Shown: piece by piece, positions 1 through 11,856 of the stretch
Numbering within the stretch: the first letter of the stretch is position 1
How the letters are laid out: each line of letters opens with the position of its first letter
From: Coprinellus micaceus
Taxonomy: Eukaryota; Basidiomycota; Agaricomycetes; Agaricales; Psathyrellaceae
Length of the DNA stretch: 64,000 bases
Direction of reading: 5' to 3'
Assembly: GCA_951394405.1 (NCBI GenBank)
Contig: OX596338.1
Location: forward strand, 2,108,001 to 2,172,000
The notes under the pieces: model-generated
The model's input: the letters and a program-made list of their open reading frames with translations, nothing else
Told to the model about the DNA's origin: nothing
Databases searched by the model: none
Position numbers and translations under genes: made by a program

Positions 1-883
1 ATCTTCATGTTGGGCTGTCCTCTTGATTCTCCTCCTCCATGGCCACCCCTACCACGCCCGCCATCACCACCTCCCCGTCCTCGGCCAATGCTGAATCGTC
101 CCCCTCCGGAGTGCTTGTTCAGGGGATCAGCTCGGAAGTTATGCAAGTTCTTTTTGTCGTAGGCTTCGCGTTTGAGGTCGCGCAGTGACTTTTCGCGTTC
201 TTCATCGCCTTCGTCCGCGTTGTCGCGAGAGTAAGGGGCTTTTGATTTGCCCTTCAAGTCTTTCGCAGGTGAAGGAGTGTTTTGAATTTCGTTCTGCCAG
301 GAAGACTTTGACGCTAACTTTTCGGGCCGGGGTTGGCGGGGCACAGAGCGGGAAGAAGATGGGTCGTTTCGCCGGAGGTGGGGAGGAAGCTCGGCCTTCT
401 GTGGCGGAGGGCGTTTCGAGCGTTTCAGGGGACGCTCTTCTGCCTCGGATTCGATCTCGGGGTCCTCAGATGGAATCTTTTGGGGTCGAGACTGTGAGAG
501 CTCCTTGTCGTCCGTTCCTCCCGTCTCCTCCCGCTCCTGGCCAGGAATCTCCCAAGGCTTCTTCACGGCTGGAATAACGCCCTCATCCTGAAGTTTCCTC
601 TTCTCTCTGCTCCATTTGCTCTTGATTTGGGCCTTTTCTATCCATGCCTTTTTGAGCTTCTTCGCTGCGAGTGGGGGTTAATATTGTAGGACGGTTGTAA
701 AGAACCAAAGCTGTACGCACCTTGCGAAGGATGGAGATGCTGGAAGGTCGGAGGCTGTTTCCTCTTGCGCTTCTGTTGCTGTTCCTGCACCGACATTGGG
801 AGATGAGCGACTTCAGGAAGAGGTGGTCGTGGTCGAGGCAGTGAGGGAGGATCTCCGCTTACCTCATGTAACTCCGCTCGCAT
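1..883 (-). CDS. Fyv7/TAP26-like rRNA-processing protein (3' end cut by window edge)
   Basis: Three exons on the minus strand: 883-863, 784-721 and 664-1. The reading frame is still open at base 1, so the C-terminus is missing. The first conserved block is KRKQPPTFQHLHPSQ followed by AKKLKKAWIEKAQIKSKW, a basic helix of the kind found in the small Fyv7/TAP26 ribosome-biogenesis family. A long charged, disordered region follows, then a glycine/arginine-rich tail (GRGRGGGDGGRGRGG) typical of nucleolar RNA-binding proteins. The inferred role is in pre-40S rRNA processing in the nucleolus. The start is the first ATG before a short exon with a good GTAAGC donor. It is divergent from SUI1, with 94 bp between the start codons. 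Exon structure is well supported; the family assignment rests on one short motif. Confidence 0.5.
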
Positions 884-977
884 CAGGAGTCAGACGGTGG
901 AAATCTTTCATATAGAGTGAGCCTTCTCTGGTCTTGTACTCCAACCACCACCACACCCCGTCACTCACTACCTTTTT

Positions 978-1670
978 ATGAGCGTTCAGAATCTCAATAC
1001 TTTCGGTGAGTAGTCCAGGGCAGGGTTCGAGATGCGGGTGGAGGAGCTATCGGTGTAGATAGCGCCCCCCAGATCTTGGAACCAAGGGTCGAGGAGCAGG
1101 CGCCCGCTGACCTAGGATCGCTTCACAGATCCCTTTGCTGACGAAGGGGACCCGCTCAACGAGACCACCGCGGACGTCGGGACCAACGAGTACATCCATA
1201 TTCGTATCCAGCAGAGGAATGGAAGGAAGACCCTGACCACTCTCCAGGGATTGCCTAAGCGTGAGTGTTAACAGATCGCCAGCTTGGTACGCTTCTGATT
1301 TCTGGATAGAATACGATCCCAAGAAGCTATTGAAAGCCTTCAAGAAGGTGAGACCGCGAACGGATTGATGCGACTTGCTCAGTGCTCTGCTGTGGAACGG
1401 AAGATGGGGGTCTCGGCCGCTTCGGGTTCCGAAGAGCGCCACTCATACTCTCCGTGGCGCACACAGAGTCACAGTAACTGCCGTACTGCCATCCAAGTAT
1501 AAGGAAACTAACATGCATATTCGTAGGAGTTCGCCTGCAACGGCACCCTTGTCGAGGACGAGAAGATGGGTCAGGTCATCCAATTGCAGGGCGACCAACG
1601 TGCCAAGATCTCTACTTTCCTCGTCGAGAACGGCTTGGAGAAGTCTACCATCAAGGTCCACGGTTTCTAA
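978..1670 (+). CDS. SUI1: Translation initiation factor eIF1 (SUI1)
   Basis: Four exons (978-1005, 1129-1260, 1310-1347, 1527-1670) encode 113 residues, close to the usual 108-113 for eIF1. The N-terminus MSVQNLNTFDPFADEG and the SUI1 fold motifs are clear: YIHIRIQQRNGRKTLTTLQG, then a basic helix (KKLLKAFKK), then GQVIQLQGDQR and a final KVHGF just before the stop. eIF1 binds the 40S subunit near the P site, promotes scanning and enforces AUG selection. All introns are GT-AG and the three phases match. It shares a 94-bp divergent upstream region with the Fyv7-like gene, and its 3' end faces the SNRNP27 gene. Identification is essentially certain. Confidence 0.97.
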
Positions 1671-2212
1671 ACCTCCCCTTCGCTAGAGGTGGCTACTATT
1701 ACGATCAACGCTACTTTATCCCTTCCCCGCCTTCGACACGCGAGCGCTGCGTGAAGGGTTCAAGATGACATAGAATGCCGTAGCCATGATGAGCCCTCCC
1801 TACCATTCCTTACCCCGACATGCGTTATTCCCCCGATTCACGACGCTGTAGTTTATGAGCCTCCCAGTCGCCATTTATATCTTTGTGTAACTTTATTAGT
1901 TCGCATACTATGTATCCAATACGGTTCGGCAACACAAAGTTTACTGAGGGCCCTGGGTATTGTTCGCGAAAGATCACTGCAGTGGTATGCCCCCGCGAAT
2001 CATAGCTCAAGCAGCCCGAAGTCACCTTTGGTGTGCAGTGGTTTCTACTGCATACAGATCTTCTGATAGACGGAAGAGGAGAAAAGCCGATGTAAATGCG
2101 TTTGGACTCGCACCTGGACGATGTACGGAGTTCCATAGAACCGGAATATCGTATTGGACAAGAACCTGGATGCCGAAAGTCGTGAAAAAGAAGAAGATCC
2201 AGAGACGATAGA
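1671..2212. other. Convergent 3' intergenic region
   Basis: This is the gap between the SUI1 stop and the stop of the 27K tri-snRNP gene. Several open frames cross it, but none has codon structure or splice context that suggests a gene. It most likely holds the two facing 3' UTRs and terminators. I see no repeat or RNA gene in it. Confidence 0.6.
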
Positions 2213-3111
2213 TTACTTGATCTTGTCCAAAGGCCTGTACGTGCGAGAGACAGTAAGTCGGGGCTGGAAGAAGTGTTTTGCATGGAGCGGGCACCGACCT
2301 GTTGAAACCTCCTCGCCTGTTCATGTACTGGCGCCAGGTCCTAACTTTCTTGACATCTGCGCCTCCTTCTTGGTTTCCCAGAACATGTTTGCCCTAAACA
2401 GTTCAATTGTTAGGTTCACGAAGGGAGATGAAACGAAGTCCTTTTCATACTTTCGTGCTCCCAAAACCACTCACGCCCATCATGGCCATCATGGCGGCGT
2501 CGTCGTCGTTCTGGACACCGTCCATTTCCTCACCATCTTCCGGAGCCCCACTTTGCTCGCGGTCATTAGGTGTGCCGACAGAAGGACCTGGAGTCTCGGA
2601 GGCTGGTGTATCTGAATTTTGGGTTCATTGTGAGTACACAGATATAGTAGGATGGGGAATGGCAGACCTGTACGACGGGCATGCGAAGATGAGGCTCCGG
2701 GTGGGGGGCCACTGTCCCTCCCGTGCTCGCGATCTCTGTCCCGGTCTCCGTCGCGCTCGTCTCTTTTTCTCCGGTCATCCCGCCGATCTGGCGACCTATC
2801 TCTCTTATAGTCTCCTCTATCCCTGTAATCTATAGCACCATACGAGAATATGTTAGTAGAGAAGGAATGAGGGGGAGTAATACAGAGTCACCTCGCCTAT
2901 CCCTGTCGGACCTGTCCTTATCCCTGTACCCATCCCTATCTCTCCCATCCCTTCTCGGACTCCGAGACCTGCTTCCCCTCCTCCTAGACGGGTGGCTATC
3001 GTATTTATGAGGAGGGTACCGCCCTCCTCGTCCGCTGCCTCCTCGGTCCCGTTCGCGGTCACGGTCGCGATCCCCTCCTCTTTCCCAACTTCTGTCGCGT
3101 CTTCCAGACAT
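2213..3111 (-). CDS. SNRNP27: U4/U6.U5 tri-snRNP-associated 27 kDa protein
   Basis: Five exons (3111-2892, 2829-2668, 2611-2451, 2393-2299, 2234-2213) give 219 residues. The first ~125 residues are a dense Arg/Asp/Ser-rich tract beginning MSGRRDRSWERGG, like an SR-type domain. After an acidic linker comes a Met-rich segment (AAMMAMMGVSGFGSTKGKH), then the highly conserved family signature WRQYMNRRGGFNRPLDKIK ending four codons before the natural end of the family. This protein joins the U4/U6.U5 tri-snRNP and acts during spliceosome activation near the 5' splice site. The last coding exon is only 22 nt. Divergent from the next gene, with 94 bp between the two start codons. Very confident, because the C-terminal signature is diagnostic. 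Confidence 0.93.
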
Positions 3112-3205
3112 ACACGTCCAGGTTATACAATTCCCTCTAGATGAGAGGTACTTTCGGCGGGATATAAGGTCGAGCGGCGGGGTGAGCTCGTGTAAAGGTC
3201 GTGGT

Positions 3206-4156
3206 ATGAAGCTGAGAGGGTTTGATGGCGGCATTTTGATGGGGACACGGTATGGTCTCCGCCGTTCACACTCAACTTCGACGACGACCAGAAGAAATGC
3301 CCAGATGACGCTGAGCTTGCAGGCTCTGCATCCCAGTATGTGTGAACAGGAGAGCGTTCTGTTGTTTGCGATGCTAACTGGACTTGTAGGTGGCTGGAGA
3401 GAGGCCAGACACCTCTTGATCAAGCACCTCCCCGCTTTCACCGCTGCGGGCGACGTGGAGCGAGCTTTGCACAAAAGGAATGTCCCTGGGGTAGCTAACG
3501 GTGCGTATGTGAACATCTGAGATGAATACTGCTCCTAACGAACGCAGTTGCAACGCTATACAAGCGCTTTCGACCCACCGATTCGGCTATTGTCTCCCTT
3601 GTGTCCCCGAACCACCTCAACGAAGCCATGATTATTTTCCGAAAGTTGCCCTTAGACATTATCGGGATTGACGTCTACCCTCCCTTTCCGGTGATGCCCC
3701 CACCCGAGTATGACTTGCACCTTCTCGGTCAGAAGCGCAACCGAGGACACCAAGGCCGGAAGGAGGCTTCGCTCAGGGGAGTAATGGATGGAACAGGACC
3801 GTGGGCTGGGCTTGGAGGGAGTAAGATGGCCGAGAAGGCGGTGGTGTTGGCTGGATTCCCGGGGACGACACCTGTTGGCACTGTGGAAAAGTTCTTGGAG
3901 GGCTATGAGGTTGGGGAGAGTAAAGAGGAGAAAATGGTTTACAAGATCTCATTGTGAGTCTGGGTCCGCTTTTCTGTCCTTTCGAAGCTGAGGTGTGCAT
4001 GTGGTTAGACCACCGGATGTCAACACCCTCTATTCCAAGTTTCTGGTTATCATGAAGACCCAAGAAGACGCGCTTTCGGTTTTCCGAGAACTCAACCAGA
4101 CTGAACTCCCCACTGGCAGAAGACGAAGCGTAGTACAAGCACAACTCATTTTCTAG
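3206..4156 (+). CDS. Unrecognised protein, probably mitochondrial
   Basis: Four exons (3206-3335, 3390-3500, 3548-3953, 4009-4156) give 264 residues with consistent phases. The N-terminus is rich in Arg, Ser and Thr without acidic residues (MGTRYGLRRSHSTSTTTRR from an internal Met), which resembles a mitochondrial targeting peptide. Two segments look like degenerate beta-alpha-beta RNA-binding folds: one around DSAIVSLVSPNHLNEAMIIF and one around VVLAGFPGTTPVGTVEKFLEGY, the latter followed by a second half ending DALSVFRELNQTELP. A glycine-rich linker (GLGGSKM) lies between. I infer a possible RRM-like nucleic-acid binder of mitochondria, but I do not recognise a named family. A shorter protein starting at the second ATG is equally possible. 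Its tail faces CBC2, with 38 bp between the two stops. Confidence 0.7.
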
Positions 4157-4194
4157 ATTAATGTACAGCATATGAAAGAAGTAGGGCAGAACGT

Positions 4195-5080
4195 TTACAT
4201 TCGGTCGTCCCCTTCCCCTTCCATACGAGGGCGGGTTGCCTGCGCCGAGTTAGCCACAGACAAGAACAGCGGAGCATTGAACTCACCCTATCATCCTCTC
4301 CGTCGTCATCCGGTGACCTGCCCCTCTTGAGCTTGTTCTCTTCAGGCTGGACTGCCTCGGACTGCTTCCATTCCTCACCACCACCCGCCACTGCGCCAGG
4401 ACCGTCTTGGGCGTCGGCGTACCTCTCCTCCATCTCCCTCCGCCTCTCGATCTCCAGCCTCTGCGCCTGCGCACCCCAACCACCACGGCCAGGATCGTAG
4501 TCTTGCCTGTGCTCGTCTCTTACCTGCCCTCCACTCTTCCCGCGACCGAATTGCCGCCCCTCTTTGTAGCCCAGGTCGAGGTCACAGCGGATAATACGCT
4601 CGTCGAGCTTGGTGCCGCTCACGTAGCGCATGCTGGCCAGAGCTTCGGCATGCGTGTAGTACTCTACGAAGCAGAAGCCACAGGGTGTCCTTCAAGGGAG
4701 GGAGGGTAAATAGGGCTTCGCAGACGTGTTTAGGATGTACATACCGCGTGTTCCTGTCCAGACCCATGATGATACGCTTGATGCCTCCTCCATCGTCGGG
4801 ACTGGTACATTTCGTGAACAGCTCATATATTTGCTCTTCGGTTGTATAGAAACTCAAATTACCAACCTAGAGGAGAGGTAAATCACGTCAGTTCAGTCGA
4901 TGCCATCTTGGGAAGTGGCCAAGCAAACCGTTGGTCCAGACAGAACAAAATGAGCTGGAAAGGACCTACATAGAGAGTAGTGGATTTGGAGAGCAGATCA
5001 GCCTGTCTTTGGCGGTCAACACGAGACTGAGAATCCTTGTAATTGGAGGGCTGGTCCAGAGGGGTCACTACATGGGCCAT
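4195..5080 (-). CDS. CBC2: Nuclear cap-binding protein subunit 2 (CBP20)
   Basis: Four exons (5080-4970, 4866-4745, 4689-4287, 4239-4195) give 226 residues. The RRM is obvious: RNP2 [20 protein letters not shown] at about 35-54 and RNP1 GFCFVEYY at about 82-89, followed by the CBP20-specific stretch [19 protein letters not shown] and [20 protein letters not shown]. These residues stack on and bind the m7G cap. With the large subunit it forms the nuclear cap-binding complex that acts in splicing, 3' processing and export. A charged, variable tail of about 90 residues follows. The last exon is short; its acceptor is the only AG available, giving a stop after [10 protein letters not shown]. The exact C-terminus is the least certain part. 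Divergent from RPT3. Confidence 0.93.
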
Positions 5081-5245
5081 TATTGCAAGCAATGACAGCA
5101 AAGAGCCGACTCGGAGTGGACGACTCGGTTTCTGGCAGGGATTTGATCTCCCACGATTTCGTTCCCCGCTCCTGTGGCACGTATCCCAATTTGGAAGCGA
5201 AACGCGTCGCCGCGTCACCCTCATAGCACCTTTATCTTGAACACC

Positions 5246-6892
<1,647 letters not shown>

Positions 6893-8374
6893 TCCATGTC
6901 GTTGCCCTGGTATGTCCTCATCTCCCTCGTGCAATCCCAGGTCTGACCCGAGTCTTTTGCCAGCTGTATTCTCAAATTTTGTATCACGTACATCCTCCAA
7001 TTTACCGCTTATCCTCAACCGTTCGTGTCCATTCGTGCCCCGCCCATTTTTTTACTCTTCTTCACGCTCTCATCACTTTACCGCCTTTCCCTGATCTACA
7101 CGACGGATTGGCGGCCATTCAAGGGAGCTAGATTTACGCCGGATTTATCCTTCTAGACCGTTTGCCTTCTCTCTTCCTCACTTGTGTAGCCCGCAGCGCG
7201 GACCCCCAGGGCGATGCGTTGAGGGGTCGGAGAGGGGGTTCATGGTCTAGACACATTTTTTCCCTGCCCACCCTGCTTTGCTAACTTGACCTAGCGAGTA
7301 ACATTTACCGTAGCAACATGGTGCGTCTCTCCTCTTCGGGGATACCACAGCTACTAATCCGCTCTCGCAGTTGTACGTTACCCTCAATACACAAACTTCC
7401 AACCTTTCACTTTTCCATGTCCCTTTCGGACGCTCTTCCATAATTTGAACACTTCTCCGCATCAATTCCACGGAGTTGTGCTCACTCTAAGGAGCAAGAG
7501 AAACGCAATTTCTTCCGCGGCCCTATTTCCCACTTCCTAACTACGTTCATGGACGAGTTCTTGGCTGTAGTGGCTTTGAGAGCGACGAAGTGGGCGTGGG
7601 GATGGGGAGGGGGGCATGGGCTTCCTACATTCCCTTTTTACGTTCCGGCCCGTGTTGCTTTGTACACTAGGTGAGTTTCCTCTGTGGTTCGGTGTGCGTT
7701 GGGCTCCAACTGATCCTTCTTCCCAGATAGCTCTTCAATGAAATGCATTCTTACTCAACTATCGACGTTATCTCCTCTTCACATTCACGCTCCTTGACAC
7801 TCTGGACGGCGTCTTAAACCTACACGCACGTTCTCATTTTATGGGTAGCAATAGCGACAACTCGCCACTGGCCTCCGCGCCGGTGGAAGCCCTCTTGTGT
7901 TGTTCGTCCCTCATTCTTCGTGAAGGTGATGATAGATATGTGGGGTGACACTTATGTACTCGTTGTATCCTTGTTGTCTGTAGAGTGTGCGAATAAGAGG
8001 CTCTTCTACGCATTATAATTCGTTCGACGGGTGTTTGACCTTTCTGGTTCATTTCAGCGCCTTGGCAGGCCCTCGACGATTCTTGCACCGGTCGTTCTGG
8101 GAGCTTCTCCAAAACTATCATCCTGTTTTCTGAAGCTTAGGGTGGATGTGCTGAACACTTAAAATGCAGCAGGTATCTCTGCTCAGAAGCGGCCCCCCTT
8201 CTGGAAGGTACACTCGGTGTCCCCCGAGCCGAAGGGTAGTTCGCGAGCGAGGGAACGATAATGTCGTCTAGGGAAGATGAGGCACACAATTGGGTGCGCT
8301 GTTTGGACGTATCCCTATCTATTCACGCCGTACAAGTACAGTTTTGTCGACCCCAGGCCGTCGATGCGATACCT
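6893..8374. other. Intergenic region with splice-like signals but no recognised gene
   Basis: No ORF here resembles a known protein. Between about 7270 and 7735 there is a series of good splice-like signals: an acceptor CTAG after a TGCTAAC branch-like motif near 7292, donor GTGCGT at 7321, acceptor at 7370, donor GTACGT at 7373, acceptor at 7570, donor GTGAGT at 7671 and acceptor near 7726. This could be a spliced noncoding transcript or a very small protein gene, discussed among the findings. The rest is presumably the RPT3 3' UTR and the PPP4R2 3' UTR. Confidence 0.4.
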
Positions 8375-9547
8375 CTATGACTTCGATTCCGAGTCTTGGT
8401 CCATTTTGCTATCCTCCGCTTCCTTCGGCTCCAACTTCGGCTTCTTCGTCGCTGATTCCTCCTTGGTGTCTTCGGATACCTCTGCTTTAACGAACCGGTC
8501 TTCCAATGATCCAAGGAATGGTTTCGCGCCAGCCGCGATCGTCAGTGGTTTGGGACTTTCGCTCGTATGTCCTGGCTTGGGATCATCCAGCTCGTCCACC
8601 ATCCCCAGACCCACGGGACCTTCCTCTTCCAGTTTTACGGCCTTTCCAGGCAAGTCAGAGTTCAGTAAGAGAGGGGTCATAGGTTCCGGTGTAGGCGAGT
8701 TTGGTGGGTGCGTGCCCTCTCGCTCGGCTCGTGTGGGAGATAAGGATCGCGAACGAGAGCGCGAGATCCGTGCATCCTCGTGCAGGAAGGCGATCGGGGA
8801 GAATAGTGGCGTCGAAGGAGTAGATCGGGTGACAAACGCGAGAGGGGTGTGGCCGTTTCCGTTGGGATTTGAGCCTGCTGATGTGAGCGCCAAAGACGCA
8901 GACGGTTCGATGGGGAAGGAGTCGTGGCTGGACGTGACGAGGATGCTCTTCTCGACCGCGCGAAGATACTTCCCCACCGACTTGTACTGCCTCTTCGGTT
9001 CGAGCAATAGTTCACAAAGCCGCTGTACTGTGAATGGCGGTCCCCTGCGCGACATCAGTGCATGCTCAGCTGGAGTGGATAACCACGCACTCGTCAAAGC
9101 TATCGAGCTGATCGAAGACTGCCTGCAACGCGTCCTTGACTTGCTCCTCGTTCATGTAGCTCAATGGTGGGTCGTACATATGCAATTGGCTGAGTTTCTT
9201 GGCTGGAAATGGTGGCAGCTTCAGGCCGCCCTGGGTGCTAGGTGCCGCATTGAACGGCGGCGGGACTGGTGCTGCGGTGGATGTGCCATACTCCTTCACG
9301 TTGTCCTCCAGACGCTGCTTGACGGCCTGCCGCAGTTCGTTCCAGTCTGAGCTGACAGTATGGTCAGAGGTAGCCCGATGGCGAGGAGTTCTGCGTACCC
9401 TTTGAGGTCGTCGGTGGAGGCGATGTGCTCGAGCAGCGTGGTCATGACGGTGCTGGTGATCGTGAGGCCGCGGGAAATGGCTTGGCGCAGGACGGATATG
9501 GCTGTGTGATCTTGCCCCAAAACGTTAACCTTCTCCCTTCCCGACAT
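8375..9547 (-). CDS. PPP4R2: Protein phosphatase 4 regulatory subunit 2
   Basis: Three exons (9547-9399, 9351-9091, 9044-8375) give 359 residues. The N-terminal helical part ends in [18 protein letters not shown], and the diagnostic family motif [20 protein letters not shown] follows at about 138-158, with [12 protein letters not shown] next. The second half (about 190-359) is Ser/Pro/Glu-rich and disordered. It binds PP4 catalytic subunit and directs it in DNA-damage recovery and centrosome or spindle functions. The start used is the first ATG in the open exon; a later Met ([10 protein letters not shown]) is a possible alternative. It is divergent from the PAP2 gene with 104 bp between start codons. 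Confident family call from the RLCELL block. Confidence 0.88.
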
Positions 9548-9651
9548 ATCCACTGGCTGGGTTCATGTCATATAGGCGAATTGAAAGTCCACAACCCGGC
9601 CTCCCTGCACCTCAAACTCACTCCCGTCCCACCACCGCCGCCGTCAACACC

Positions 9652-11489
9652 ATGCAGGGCAAGTTTTCCAACATATTCAGGCCATCTTACCCTGCAAAGG
9701 TGGGCAACCTTACAAGCGTACGGAGGCGGAAATTACTGTTGTCGTACGCCCCGGACTGGTACGTCGTCGATGCCGTTCATGGTCGCACAAGCTGAACAGC
9801 GACAACTGCTCCCAGGGTTCTCACTATCGCGCTGGCGTATGTCTAGATTATATCCTGGGTCAGAGTGTCACTGATAGCGACGCTCGTACAGCGCTATATT
9901 CTTTTCGTTGGACAAGATTGAAGGATATCGAAGGGTGTTTTCGTTGGAGGACACATCGTACGCACCATAGCCTTTACCTTGGACAATTAGTTGACGATCG
10001 TCCATCTTTCTTAGCCTTCGACACCCATACACCCTTCACGAGCGAGTACCAAATATATGGCTGTTCGTTATCTGTGGTATAGTGCCCCTTGTCGCTATCC
10101 CCCTCATCAACTTCTTCACCGTGCGGTCCTGGTGGGACCTCCACAACTGTACGTCGGTTCCTTTCCACACCAAGGCGTTCTTCATGGTCATGAAACTCAT
10201 GCTATCCACACAGCTTGGCTTGGCCGTAAGTCTTCTCCGCAGCACCACTCTTCCGTCCCAGATTGGGTCTAACCCATGTCAAGTCATCCTTGGGCTTGCT
10301 CTGACTGGCTCAATAACGCAATTCGTCAAGATCACCGTTGGTAGACCGCGACCTGGTGTGTTTCCATTAGTGTGACCAGGCAACCAAGTCTGATCGCACA
10401 CTCCCTAGACATCGTCGCTCGTTGTATTCCCCCGGAAGGCCTTACCGATCCTTCATTTGGCCTCACAAGCTGGGAAATATGCACACAAACGGACAATAAG
10501 ATTCTACAAGATGGCTTTAGGAGTTTTCCTTCAGGACATTCAAGCCGTGAGTCCCAACGGTGCTCGCTATGACCACATATTCAACCCGTTTACGCAGTTT
10601 CTTTCGCTGGCCTGGGGTTCCTCGCTTTCTACTTGGCCGGCAAACTTCATCTGTTCGACAAACGTGGGCACACCGTACGTGCACATTCTTGCTATTTTTG
10701 TCTCATATACCTTAACCCACCGGCTGCACATTCTCCCTTTCATCTATCTCTCTCATTTCATTGGACTAAATTTTACTGTTCTTAAAATAGGGCAAAGCAT
10801 GGGTATCTTTAGCTCCGTTCAGCGCAGCAGCTCTCGTGGCTATCTCCCGCTCGATGGACTACCGCCACCACTGGCACGACATTCTAGTCGGTTCTAGCCT
10901 CGGAGTCGTTGTCTCCTTCTTTGCGTACCGGCAATACTACCCGTCCCTCTCTTCTGACCTCTGTCACCAGCCCTACTCACCCCGCATCAAAGATCCCGAA
11001 GACGCTGGCCTCTCCCCCAGCTCGAGTAACCAAGGAGGTATCCTCCCGCTGCACCTTGGCGGAACCTCCAACGCCTCTGGATACAAGCCTACGCAGACTG
11101 CGGCTGGCGTGAATAACAGATACGACACTACGCCTTCGCCCCCTCCTGGGCCTGGACTCGGTTATAATCGACCTCACCACCAACAACAATCCTCTACATC
11201 AAGCGCCCAACCTAACCCATTTGTTCAACCACATGCGCCACACACGGCCCCGGCCCACACCGCCTATACGCCTCCCCACGGAGGGTACGCCGAGGGTAGC
11301 TACGAGCTCGACGGGACGGTTCCGAGACCTGGGCAGGGACATTTGCACGATCAGTGGAAGCAGGGTGGTGGAGTGGACGGGACGGTGCCTCGTGGAAGTA
11401 CAGATGGTGATGACGATGCCGAACCTTATGGGGGGTACAAGAGGGAGACCGCATTCCAGTCTCGTCAGCAGTCGTCTGGTTTGACTTAA
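9652..11489 (+). CDS. PAP2-family lipid phosphate phosphatase (DPP1/LPP type)
   Basis: Nine exons (9652-9758, 9816-9836, 9892-9957, 10015-10148, 10214-10225, 10284-10355, 10409-10546, 10598-10674, 10791-11489) give 441 residues. The three PAP2 signatures are complete: K-x6-RP as KITVGRPRP (about 129-137), PSGH (178-181) and SR-x5-H-x3-D as SRSMDYRHHWHD (228-239), so the enzyme should be active. Hydrophobic segments surround them, giving the usual six-helix membrane protein. It would dephosphorylate diacylglycerol pyrophosphate, phosphatidate or related lipids. Exons 2 and 5 are only 21 and 12 nt. The last ~190 residues are a Pro/Gly/Tyr/His-rich low-complexity tail not needed for catalysis and longer than in yeast Dpp1. 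Which lipid it prefers cannot be read from sequence. Confidence 0.93.
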
Positions 11490-11856
11490 CTCCTTCACGA
11501 TGGTTTGATTTTCTGAACATTTTTTCTCTGGTTCTCTTTTCCGTTTGGTCACTCCGTATGCATATGCTTGATACGCCTTATTTTGTTTTTTGTAACGGTT
11601 GCGTAACGACAACTGCATGGACATTTTACCGAAATTTTTTCAGCCTTCTCTCCAACAAACAACCGCACACTCGTTTAAACATCCCTGCCCATGGTTTCGC
11701 GGCAAGGTCGCTCTCGTACCGCGTCCCTTAGCGTATTTAATACCCGATATAATCCATATCACCATCTTGTGTACTTGGGACCTAGTGTCTATAAACGCGG
11801 AGCGTCCGAGCACGCTCGTTAACAGGCGCCTTGGATGTCCCACTCACCCGACGGAG
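11490..11856. other. Convergent 3' intergenic region
   Basis: Gap between the stops of the PAP2 phosphatase and NTH1. It is T-rich just after the phosphatase stop (for example ATTTTTTCTCTGG at 11519), as expected for fungal 3' UTR and polyadenylation sequence. No gene is seen in it. Confidence 0.6.

Noticed and set aside
8277..9350. Long plus-strand frame (357 codons) over the PPP4R2 gene.
   Set aside because: It is antisense to clear PPP4R2 motifs and begins in noncoding sequence; a shadow of the coding strand.
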